Shown piece by piece: positions 7,401-12,445 of a DNA stretch of 12,445 bases; position 1 is the first letter of the stretch, and the number at the start of each line of letters is the position of its first letter. The DNA is taken from assembly GCA_034717835.1 (NCBI GenBank), contig JAYELZ010000179.1, forward strand, positions 1-12,445. Reading direction: 5' to 3'. The notes below the pieces were generated by a model. The model was given only the letters and a program-made list of their open reading frames with translations. It ran no database searches and was not told the DNA's origin. The translations under genes and the position numbers were made by a program. The DNA is from G713 sp034717835 (GTDB lineage: Bacteria; Chloroflexota; Anaerolineae; B4-G1; SLSP01).

Positions 7401-7724
7401 GCTCTGTTCCCATCTTTCCAACAGCGAGAGGGGCTTTGTAGAGAGCGTCGGCAGTGCTCGGTGGAGGCTGTGGATGAGTTGCTGGAGGAAAATCAGCGGA
7501 TCGACATCTTCGGAGTCGAGGTGGTACCAACCTAACGGGATTTCTCCTTCCGCGAGCGTGGCTAAGGTAGTACTTTTCCCATATCCAGTCCCGGCCTGGA
7601 CGATGGTTAGTCGGTACTCTAGCGACTCTTGAAGACGGTGGGCTAGCCGCTCGCGTCGTAACATGCGTTGGTGCAAGCGCGGTGGAGTTAGTTTGGTAAG
7701 AGCTGGTGGATTTGTGAGTGTCAT
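4488..7724 (-). CDS. STAND ATPase-TPR transcriptional regulator with C-terminal wHTH and BTAD (MalT/SARP-like)
   Basis: A 1078-residue cytosolic signal-integrating regulator. Seen: an N-terminal K-L-T-P-P-R segment typical of MalT-like STAND proteins; Walker A A-G-T-G-Y-G-K-S-T at 44-52; a Walker B-like L-Y-L-V-L-D-N at 133-139, with Asn where the second Asp usually stands; R-Y-P-L-S-L-P near 171-177; a winged-helix-like H-N-L-F-R-E-F around 334-340; helical TPR-like repeats from about 350 to 790 rich in A-x-x-x-Y/L pairs; an OmpR-type wHTH beginning I-Q-M-L-G-S-F-Q-L-W near 829; and a BTAD domain from about 932 to 1070. In the family, ligand binding to the TPRs and ATP drives oligomerisation and promoter activation. 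The ATG at 7724 overlaps the previous stop as ATGA and has GGAG only 3 bases before it; a GTG at 7754 is the alternative start. The inducer is unknown. Its downstream neighbour on the same strand is the acyl-CoA operon, a plausible target. Confidence 0.9.
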   Translation of the reverse strand: MTLTNPPALTKLTPPRLHQRMLRRERLAHRLQESLEYRLTIVQAGTGYGKSTTLATLAEGEIPLGWYHLDSEDVDPLIFLQQLIHSLHRALPTLSTKPLSLLERWEQSKHTTLWRTAVDLLINEIVALAPAPLYLVLDNIHCLQEADEPLRILNRLIGRAPANLHVILATRYPLSLPGLVTWRARGQVLEIGQNELAFTLPEIATLFRTHYGLSLTTAEVARLTAETEGWVIALQLIWQGLRSGAVTTPPGDLRWSSAPSSPKEGLFAYLSQEILEQQSPDIRHFLLTTSILREMTPTSCDCLRGTTDSALILKHLLKSGLFVVEQGENHLRYHNLFREFLYQSLTPEKRQCLHRQAAECYLHIHQQEEALHHLLDAHAAEKAATVLAELGHSLVSAGRLDRLASWIGALPPAILEQHPPLLAYLGDIARLHSRFDEALGWYQQAEEHCRQTGDLSGLGQALRGQARVYLDTVNPTLAENLLQEALRISDGQADRETRIRLLELLAENRLNSGQPQESQELRAQAQALRTEAPSEAELAVRVLLRTGQLAPARQILEKRALIEAQEPILRPRAHRETLLLLSLILSLQGEGEAAYRRATEGIQRGQALNSPFITAVGYMRQGHAWLLRDAPQQYSEACRCYRQAVHISETLAVPRLRVEALWGLCRAHGFRGALEAAADAAAQGLALAQQAGDQWIGALIMLSLGASYALAARYVAAEEWLTQAWAAFHGCGDNLGTGLTELWRCWIWQQTGDETRLEQSLGSLLRRLRAYNYNYLFQRQTLLGPPEPRSLVPLLLFAQQTTSDPHALSLLQQLNLAGLTYHPGYQLRIQMLGSFQLWRGTEKITPHEWRREKARQLCLLLLTERGRLLERESIQEQLSPGLEPEAALRDFKVALSRLYKVLEPHRQRGAPSAYIVRDGTRYGVRPGADIWLDADEFEQLIEQGDQLFAQEPSAASEYYRQALTFYQGEYLQEYPYADWCSVERERLLTLYLRTADRLARTLSDQAAWEESLVICQTILERDNCWEQAYRLMMRAYVALGNHAQAQRTYQHCRTNLRQTLEIAPSPLTEQLHAELLGP

Positions 7725-9301
7725 CTGCTCCGGGCGATGCGCTCTATCTTCCACATGGCGAGATTACGTTCCTCGGTACTGAAGTTGAGACCTAAGAGGA
7801 GGAGCTCTTTCCCCTGCCGGCGATATTGCTCCGGATACCCTTGCGCGTGGATTTGCCGGAGCGCTACGTCCGCGCTCTGATCGCATTTGAACTCGATGAT
7901 ATAGACTCTGTCGGGGCAGGTGACGACCAGATCAATCCGGCCGCGACTGGTGAGGACGCTGCTCTGGGCGGCCCCGCCGGAAGCGGAGATCATCAGGTAG
8001 AAGATGGTGTGGAAATAGGCCTCGTCTTTTTTCGCGCCGATATCATAGGGGATGGAGCCGAAGATGGCGCGGATGGTCTCGAAGAAGGCCGGCAAGTCTG
8101 CTTGCGCCAGGTACCGGGAGAGGCGGAGGACGTGGGAACTCATCGTGCGTTCCACGCTCTCAGCCCAAGCATAGAGTAAGGATTCGGTGAAGGCGGTTTT
8201 GACCTCTTGGTTGGGATAACCGAGGGTGTAGAGCCGTCCCTCTACGTTCTTGATGGTGAGATAGCCAGTCTGAAAGAGCGCGGCGGCGGGATGCAAATTG
8301 TGGAGTTCAAAGGTGGTGAAGATGGAGCGGCTGACCAGTAATTCTTCTGCTTGAGGTAGGGGATAGTGCGCTTGTTGGAGCAGGTGAATGAGGAAGGTAG
8401 GGGTGCCGGTCTCGAACCAATAGTCTTTGAAGTTCTTGTGATTGCAAGCTTGGAGGATGGAGAAAGGGTTGTAGACGTGTACGTTCTTTTCGGAAAACCG
8501 GTAGCCGTCATAATGTTGGGCTAACAGTGCCTCTATCTTAGTGGCAGGCTGGCGGAATTTGGCCGCTAGTTGTTGAATATAGGCGGCGAAATAGGTCGTG
8601 AGCTCGGCGGGAGTGTAACCTAACAACTCCGCGTAATCCTCGTGCATGGAGATGTTGTTGAGATTGTTAAGGGCGGAGAAGATGGAGACCTTGCTAAATT
8701 GGGTGATGCCGGTGAGGAAGACGAAACGGAGGGCCGCGGAAACGTCCGCTTCTTTCAAAACGCCAAAGAACCCCTTGAGAATATCGCGGTTGGCCGCGGC
8801 GAGGGCTAGCTCGTCGGGGCCTTTTCCCAGATGTTCAATCAGGGGTTTGTCGTATTCATCAATCAAGACGACTACCGGCTGGCCGGTTTGCTGGTGGAGG
8901 GCTTGGATCAGATTGCCGAATTTAGCGACTAATGAGAAGCCCTCCAGTGGCACTTGAGCTTGTGCCGCGAGGGAAGCTAACTTAGCGGTCAGATCGCGCT
9001 GCAACACTTCGGGGCTGTCGTGGGCGATGCCGTTGAAATCCAGCACGATGACGGGATGGGGTTGCCATTGCCAGTCGCTCTGCTCGGCGATCCACAGGCC
9101 GGTAAAGAGTTCACGCCGGCCCTGGAAGAGGCATTTGAGGGTGGAGACGAGGAGCGATTTGCCAAAGCGGCGCGGCCGGGCCAAAAAGTAGTACATGCCT
9201 TCCGTGACCAGTTGATGGATGGTTTGAGTTTTATCCACGTAGAGATAGCCACGCGAGCGCAACACTTCAAAGGCTTGGATGCCAATGGGTAATTTCTGCA
9301 T
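7721..9301 (-). CDS. predicted AAA-ATPase with C-terminal PD-(D/E)XK nuclease domain
   Basis: A 526-residue protein of the AAA-ATPase-like/PDDEXK_9 type. Seen: the N-terminal L-P-I-G-I-Q-A-F and Y-V-D-K-T typical of the family; the P-loop A-R-P-R-R-F-G-K-S-L at 41-50; Walker B V-L-I-D-E-Y-D-K-P-L at 145-154; L-T-G-I-T-Q-F-S-K-V-S-I-F at 196-208; and a nuclease core with G-R-I-D (Asp457), E-F-K (Glu470, Lys472) and Q-I (Gln483), all intact. Length is normal. The start at 9301 follows GGGAGGTGA closely. It is 60 bases beyond the radical SAM gene and overlaps the STAND regulator by 4 bases, so the two are probably translationally coupled. These proteins are abundant in Chloroflexota and Bacteroidota, often in many copies; biochemical function is unproven, with mobile-element, defence or repair roles all proposed. 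Catalytic residues suggest it is active on DNA or RNA. Confidence 0.92.
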   Translation of the reverse strand: MQKLPIGIQAFEVLRSRGYLYVDKTQTIHQLVTEGMYYFLARPRRFGKSLLVSTLKCLFQGRRELFTGLWIAEQSDWQWQPHPVIVLDFNGIAHDSPEVLQRDLTAKLASLAAQAQVPLEGFSLVAKFGNLIQALHQQTGQPVVVLIDEYDKPLIEHLGKGPDELALAAANRDILKGFFGVLKEADVSAALRFVFLTGITQFSKVSIFSALNNLNNISMHEDYAELLGYTPAELTTYFAAYIQQLAAKFRQPATKIEALLAQHYDGYRFSEKNVHVYNPFSILQACNHKNFKDYWFETGTPTFLIHLLQQAHYPLPQAEELLVSRSIFTTFELHNLHPAAALFQTGYLTIKNVEGRLYTLGYPNQEVKTAFTESLLYAWAESVERTMSSHVLRLSRYLAQADLPAFFETIRAIFGSIPYDIGAKKDEAYFHTIFYLMISASGGAAQSSVLTSRGRIDLVVTCPDRVYIIEFKCDQSADVALRQIHAQGYPEQYRRQGKELLLLGLNFSTEERNLAMWKIERIARSR

Positions 9302-9330
9302 GAGTCACCTCCCGGCTAATGCACTTTGAT

Positions 9331-9366
9331 TTTAGAGGGTTTAGCGAAATTCGCAAATTCTCTAAA
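9331..9366 (-). other. 36-base imperfect palindrome over the radical SAM stop codon
   Basis: Arms TTTAGAG and CTCTAAA enclose TTT/AAA and GCGAA-A-TTCGC, with one 2x2 mismatch and one bulged base, giving about 14 paired bases. It covers the TAG of the radical SAM gene and leaves 29 bases before the nuclease start, including its ribosome binding site. No T-run follows on either strand, so it is more likely an mRNA structure that separates expression of the two genes, or a DNA site, than a terminator. Confidence 0.55.
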
Positions 9367-10129
9367 TTGGATAGTATGCTGTGGTGGGAATGCCGGTACG
9401 CGCCTCCACTTGTTTGGCGATACGTTCCAGCTCGTAGGGCAAGACGCGCTGGAGGCGTTCATCCGGGACTGGGTAGTCGGTGCTGTAGAGCTGCACTTGC
9501 GCGGGCTTAATCTCGGCCAGCGTGGCGATCCAGGCGTTGAGCGAAGCCGCGTCGGTGTTGCTCAATTCGCCGGAAATCAACATGCTTTGGATGGTGAGCC
9601 GGGGAACTTGCTTCAAGCCGGCGACTAGCTGCGCAAAGGTAACTTCCGGGGTGGGGGCGTCAATGCGGGCCAGGGTTTGGGGATTGCCGGCATCTAGCTT
9701 GAGGAGCGGCGCGTCAAAGAGCGAGAGGCTCTCTAGAATTTCCGGGCGGTGCAGGGTGGTGGCGTTGGAGAAGAGGGCCAGTTTGACGTGGGGCGCTAGC
9801 TCGTCGCGCAGTTGTTTTACCTGGGCGGCGATGGCGGGAAAATCTGGATGTAGGGTTGGTTCGCCATTGCCGGAGAAGGTTAGGTAATTAAGCGTGCGTT
9901 CTCGCTGCAACGCTTGCTGGATGGCGGCTAGGGCTGCGGTGCTGGTGGGGAAATCTTCGCGGGGCGGGTGCAGGGTTTTGAGGGTGGTGTACCCGTAGTG
10001 ACAGTAACGGCAATCGAAGGAGCAGGTTTTGTACCCTGTCGGAAGTAAGTTTACGCCTAATGAACGGCCCAGTCTGCGTGAGAAAATTGGCCCGTAGATG
10101 ATACCTGTTTCTAATGGAAAGACTTTCAT
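9362..10129 (-). CDS. radical SAM protein, COG0731-like
   Basis: A 255-residue radical SAM enzyme. Seen: P-I-F-S-R-R-L-G-R-S-L-G at 15-25, characteristic of the COG0731 (wyosine-synthase-like) group; the [4Fe-4S] motif C36-x3-C40-x2-C43 in C-S-F-D-C-R-Y-C-H-Y-G; a SAM-contacting segment F-S-G-N-G-E-P-T-L-H at 85-94 replacing the classic G-G-E; and S-N-A-T-T-L at 121-126. It should cleave S-adenosylmethionine to a 5'-deoxyadenosyl radical; the substrate is not known. There is no flavodoxin domain as in eukaryotic TYW1, no SPASM-like Cys cluster at the C-terminus, and the protein ends shortly after the core barrel. The start at 10129 has AAGGA 5 bases upstream. It leads the probable operon with the nuclease and the STAND regulator; nothing in that company explains its substrate. 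Its reading frame ends inside the palindrome at 9331-9366. Confidence 0.88.
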   Translation of the reverse strand: MKVFPLETGIIYGPIFSRRLGRSLGVNLLPTGYKTCSFDCRYCHYGYTTLKTLHPPREDFPTSTAALAAIQQALQRERTLNYLTFSGNGEPTLHPDFPAIAAQVKQLRDELAPHVKLALFSNATTLHRPEILESLSLFDAPLLKLDAGNPQTLARIDAPTPEVTFAQLVAGLKQVPRLTIQSMLISGELSNTDAASLNAWIATLAEIKPAQVQLYSTDYPVPDERLQRVLPYELERIAKQVEARTGIPTTAYYPI

Positions 10130-10169
10130 GTAGTTCCTTTCTGGCTAGTGATGGTTAAAAGACTTGCTA

Positions 10170-10178
10170 ATTTTACCA
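10170..10178 (-). promoter_or_regulatory. extended -10 promoter for the radical SAM gene
   Basis: The minus strand reads TGGTAAAAT, a TGn extension plus a 5/6 match to TATAAT. Transcription would begin near 10162, about 33 bases before the ATG. No -35 consensus is visible. Confidence 0.45.
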
Positions 10179-10187
10179 CAATCGGGT

Positions 10188-10203
10188 CTCATTAGGTGAT
10201 GAG
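10188..10203 (-). promoter_or_regulatory. inverted repeat CTCAT-N6-ATGAG in the -35 region
   Basis: Five-base arms with a 6-base spacer lie 10 to 25 bases upstream of the radical SAM -10 element, where a dimeric regulator could contact or exclude RNA polymerase. Arms this short can arise by chance. Confidence 0.25.
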
Positions 10204-10255
10204 CGATAGCTGTTTAGATATGTAGCCGCGCTTCATGCTTATGTGAACTTGTTGC

Positions 10256-10315
10256 CAGGTGGCGCGGTCAGGAGACCGGCCATAGCTGGAAGTGCTTCAC
10301 TCGGAATGACAACCC
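10256..10315. repeat. composite dispersed repeat between the divergent promoters
   Basis: GGCGCGGTC-AGGA-GACCGGCC (10261-10281) folds into an 8-bp stem with one bulged G and a 4-base loop. Beginning 11 bases beyond it, TGCTTCACTCGGAATGACA (10293-10311) reads on the minus strand as TGTCATTCCGAGTGAAGCA. This resembles the 'TGTCATTCTGAGCGAAGC' intergenic sequences common in Chloroflexota and other environmental genomes, recalled and not searched. No open frame with a start signal runs through it. Confidence 0.5.
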
Positions 10316-10357
10316 CGTTGTGGAAGCTTGTATTTTGCGATGTTCTAGGCCGCGAAA

Positions 10358-10385
10358 TTGCTTTCAGTTGGTTTTATGCTACACT
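10358..10385 (+). promoter_or_regulatory. promoter of the EamA transporter gene
   Basis: TTGCTT (10358-10363), a 16-base spacer and TACACT (10380-10385), preceded by TGC, giving an extended -10 TGCTACACT. Transcription would start near 10392, only about 14 bases before the ATG, so the leader is little more than the ribosome binding site. Confidence 0.5.
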
Positions 10386-10405
10386 CTCGAAGGTTGGAGG
10401 GGGAG

Positions 10406-11284
10406 ATGCGGCGCTGGCAAGCTGATTTGGCGTTGGTAGGCGTGACCTTGATTTGGGGTTCTACTTTTGTGGTGGTCAAGGGTGCGCTGGCTACGGTGGG
10501 GCCGTTGGAGTTTGTGACGGCCCGTTTTGCGGTGGCGGGTTTGGTGTTGTTGGCTGTTTGGTGGTGGCGGCGGGAGCGGGCCACGTCGGGGGTCTGGCGC
10601 GAAGGGGCGTTGACCGGTTCCTTTTTGGCTCTGGGCTATCTGACTCAAACTGTGGGATTGCGGACGACGGCGGCCGGGAAGGCGGCGTTTATTACCGGGT
10701 TGAGCGTGGTGTTGGTGCCGTTGGGGGCGGCGTTGTGGCTGCGCGAGTTGCCCACCTGGAGCACAGCTCTGGGTGGGGCATTGGCTACGACGGGCTTGGG
10801 ATTACTGACGCTCGATCAGGGTTTGCGTTTAGCCACCGGCGATCTCTGGGTGTTGGTCTGCGCGTTTGGTTTCGCGTTGCATATCCTGGCTACGGGACAT
10901 TTTGCGCCCCGGCACGCGGTGTTGCCTTTCACAGTAGCGCAACTGGTGACGGTGACGCTGCTCTCTGCAGCGGCTACTTGGCTTTTTGAAGGTTTTTCGG
11001 TGGTGGCGCTTCAGTCCAGCTGGCGGACTATCTTTTATATGGGGGTGGTGGCGACGGCGTTGATCTTTGGCACGCAGACTTGGGGGCAACGGCATACTAC
11101 TTCCACGCACACGGCGTTGATTTTTGCGCTGGAACCGGTTTTTGCGGCGCTGTTTGCCGCGCTCTTCGCCGGGGAAGTTATCACGTTGCGGGAGGGGGTG
11201 GGGGGCGTTCTGATTCTACTGGGTATGGTGAGTGCGGAGGTGAGAGCTACCTGGTGGGGTCGTCCTGTTAGTTGCGAGAACTAG
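10406..11284 (+). CDS. EamA/DMT-family transporter
   Basis: A 292-residue inner-membrane protein with two EamA repeats and about ten hydrophobic segments. Seen: L-I-W-G-S-T-F-V-V-V-K in the first segment (15-25), the short basic loop W-R-R-E-R near 54-58, A-A-G-K-A-A-F-I-T-G near 89-98, and the second-repeat signature A-L-I-F-A-L-E-P-V-F-A-A-L-F-A near 237-251 followed by G-E at 256-257. Members export amino acids, nucleotides or other metabolites in the drug/metabolite transporter superfamily; the substrate here is not predictable. The start at 10406 has GGAGG 5 bases upstream; an extension to 10358 would begin with TTG inside the promoter. It is divergent from the radical SAM gene and 190 bases ahead of the membrane-anchored dehydrogenase. 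The coding strand is very rich in G and T (GTG, TTG, GGG codons), as in the next gene. Confidence 0.9.
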   Translation: MRRWQADLALVGVTLIWGSTFVVVKGALATVGPLEFVTARFAVAGLVLLAVWWWRRERATSGVWREGALTGSFLALGYLTQTVGLRTTAAGKAAFITGLSVVLVPLGAALWLRELPTWSTALGGALATTGLGLLTLDQGLRLATGDLWVLVCAFGFALHILATGHFAPRHAVLPFTVAQLVTVTLLSAAATWLFEGFSVVALQSSWRTIFYMGVVATALIFGTQTWGQRHTTSTHTALIFALEPVFAALFAALFAGEVITLREGVGGVLILLGMVSAEVRATWWGRPVSCEN

Positions 11285-11460
11285 AGCGCGGGATGCGGGC
11301 GATGCGTGTTATTGGCTTGTCCGGTGCGCAAGGGTTATGTGGGCGGCGGGAGAGTAGCTGCGGTGGTGCTGCTCTGTAATTCCCCTAAGGTGAAAAGGTG
11401 GTGATGAGGCCATGGAGGGTGTGGTGTAAGTCGTGGCTAGTAATGTTAATTGCTGATTAT

Positions 11461-11468
11461 AGGGAGGT
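11461..11468 (+). promoter_or_regulatory. strong ribosome binding site fixing the start at 11475
   Basis: AGGGAGGT lies 6 bases before the ATG at 11475. Another ATG at 11470 is out of frame and too close to the site. The preceding 175 bases after the transporter stop hold no terminator or promoter I can defend. Confidence 0.7.
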
Positions 11469-11474
11469 AATGGA

Positions 11475-12386
11475 ATGCCGAGTGCGGAAGGGAAGGTAAC
11501 GAAACGACGTTTTTGGTGGGGGTTGGGGGCCGGGACTTTGGCCGCGCTTTATTTCTTGCGGCGGGAGCAGCGGCGCCGGAGTTTACCGCCGGTGCAAGTG
11601 GAACCGGAGCAGGCGCGTTATGCGTTGGTCACGGGGGCTTCCAGCGGGATTGGGGCGGCTTACGCGCTCCGGTTGGCTAACGAGGGCTATAGTTTGATTT
11701 TGGTGGCGCGACGCGCGGAACGATTGCGGGCGTTGGCGACGGAGATTGAGCGACATTGCGATGTTAAGGCGCGGGTTTTGGTGGCTGATCTGGCTACTCC
11801 GCAGGGTCAGGCGAAGGTGGAGCGAGCCATCACTGAGGCTGAGTCGCTGGATGTGTTGGTGAACAATGCGGGGTTTGCTAGCCAAGGAGATTTCGTCGGG
11901 AGCGAGCTGCCGGAGCAGGTGGCGATGCACTCGTTGCATGTTTTGGCTCCGATGCGTTTCATGCGGGCTGCGCTGCCGCAGATGTTGGCGCGAGGTCAAG
12001 GGAGTATCGTGAATGTCTCCTCATTGATGGCGTTTTATCCGCTGCCGGGGCAGGTGAGCTACGGTGCGACTAAAACTTATCTCAAAACTTTTACTGAGGC
12101 GCTCTCTTTGGAGCTGCGCGGGACGGGGGTACGGGTACAGGCGCTCTGTCCTGGTTTCACGCGCACGGAGTTTCAGATAAGGGCCGATATTGGTTCTAGC
12201 CACCTGCCAGACTTTATCTGGATGTCGCCGACCAAAGTGGTGGAGCAATCATTCCGCGATCTGCAATACGGCGAGGTGGTTTCGGTGCCGGGGTGGGGAT
12301 ATCGAGTGTTGGCGGAACTGGCCCGGTTTGTGCCACGGCCATTGTTGTACTATGTGGGCGTGGGGATACGGGATTGGCGCGAGTAG
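11475..12386 (+). CDS. membrane-anchored short-chain dehydrogenase (COG0300/DltE-like)
   Basis: A 303-residue SDR with an N-terminal extension. Seen: a K-R-R-basic start and a hydrophobic stretch W-W-G-L-G-A-G-T-L-A-A-L-Y-F-L at 14-28 followed by R-R-E-Q-R-R-R, a probable signal anchor holding the enzyme domain on the cytoplasmic face; T-G-A-S-S-G-I-G at 53-60; Arg79-Arg80 after the second strand, which favours NADP(H); N-N-A-G at 130-133; Ser183, Tyr196 and Lys200 as the S-x12-Y-x3-K set; P-G-F-T-R-T-E-F at 226-233; and a hydrophobic C-terminal stretch with L-L-Y-Y-V-G-V-G near 290-297. This architecture is known from reductases of lipid-linked or long-chain acyl substrates; the particular substrate is unknown. 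It is on the same strand as the transporter but separated by 190 bases, so co-transcription is uncertain. Confidence 0.9.
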   Translation: MPSAEGKVTKRRFWWGLGAGTLAALYFLRREQRRRSLPPVQVEPEQARYALVTGASSGIGAAYALRLANEGYSLILVARRAERLRALATEIERHCDVKARVLVADLATPQGQAKVERAITEAESLDVLVNNAGFASQGDFVGSELPEQVAMHSLHVLAPMRFMRAALPQMLARGQGSIVNVSSLMAFYPLPGQVSYGATKTYLKTFTEALSLELRGTGVRVQALCPGFTRTEFQIRADIGSSHLPDFIWMSPTKVVEQSFRDLQYGEVVSVPGWGYRVLAELARFVPRPLLYYVGVGIRDWRE

Positions 12387-12399
12387 TTTCCTCAAAGGG

Positions 12400-12434
12400 G
12401 ACGCAGATTAACGCGGATGGACGCTGATAAAAAA
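12400..12434 (+). repeat. dispersed 10-base-unit repeat, copy 2
   Basis: Three consecutive 10-mers ACGCAGATTA, ACGCGGATGG, ACGCTGATAA, then AAAA, lie 13 bases after the dehydrogenase stop. They share ACGCNGATNN and match the units at 4450-4484 on the opposite strand. Both copies begin just after a stop codon in the direction of transcription. Confidence 0.6.
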
Positions 12435-12445
12435 TACTATATTCT

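Noticed and set aside
7725..7754. GTG start at 7754 for the regulator, adding ten residues
   Set aside because: The ATG at 7724 gives the ATGA overlap typical of coupled genes, and the added residues precede the conserved N-terminal segment. It is not fully excluded, since the GGAG before 7724 is close to the ATG.
7721..9301. Rpn/transposase-family nuclease
   Set aside because: Although Rpn proteins also have a PD-(D/E)XK core, the long N-terminal R-P-R-R-F-G-K-S P-loop domain and the C-terminal G-R-I-D...E-F-K order fit the AAA-ATPase/PDDEXK_9 family, and no terminal repeats flank the gene.

Overview
The window looks like a piece of a Chloroflexota-type chromosome, with Anaerolineae, Caldilineae or a relative as the best guess. 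The grounds are a moderately high G+C content by eye, a giant STAND-ATPase/TPR regulator ending in a SARP-like DNA-binding and BTAD module, an AAA-ATPase/PD-(D/E)XK nuclease of the kind these genomes carry in many copies, and several short dispersed repeats in the gaps. This placement is inference. I see no rRNA, tRNA, CRISPR array, insertion sequence or phage gene. No gap exceeds 300 bases.

Region 1 (1-4261, all minus strand, reading right to left) is a probable acyl-CoA operon. It runs from a 70-residue protein of unknown function, through a FabG-type short-chain dehydrogenase, a KAS III/thiolase-fold enzyme and a 4-hydroxybutyrate-type CoA-transferase, to an alpha/beta-hydrolase cut by the window edge. 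The KAS III-like enzyme keeps its nucleophilic Cys but lacks the His and Asn used for decarboxylative condensation. A good extended -10 promoter lies ahead of the small gene, at 4302-4310, among three copies of a decamer GTTACARRGR. The genes could make or break a hydroxyacyl/ketoacyl-CoA; which direction is not settled by sequence.

Region 2 (4488-10129, minus strand) is a probable three-gene operon. A COG0731-like radical SAM protein is followed after 60 bases by the AAA/PD-(D/E)XK protein. That gene overlaps the 1078-residue STAND-TPR-wHTH-BTAD regulator by four bases (ATGA). The regulator gene ends just upstream of the region 1 promoter, and the 11-base spacing of two decamers there resembles SARP operators, so it may control region 1.

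Region 3 (10130-10405) is a divergent intergenic region with a candidate extended -10 promoter for each side and a dispersed repeat in the middle. To the right, on the plus strand, are an EamA/DMT-family exporter (10406-11284) and a membrane-anchored short-chain dehydrogenase (11475-12386). The 190 bases between them contain a strong ribosome binding site for the dehydrogenase and no promoter I trust. The window ends in a second copy of a 10-base-unit repeat that also sits at 4450, in the opposite orientation.
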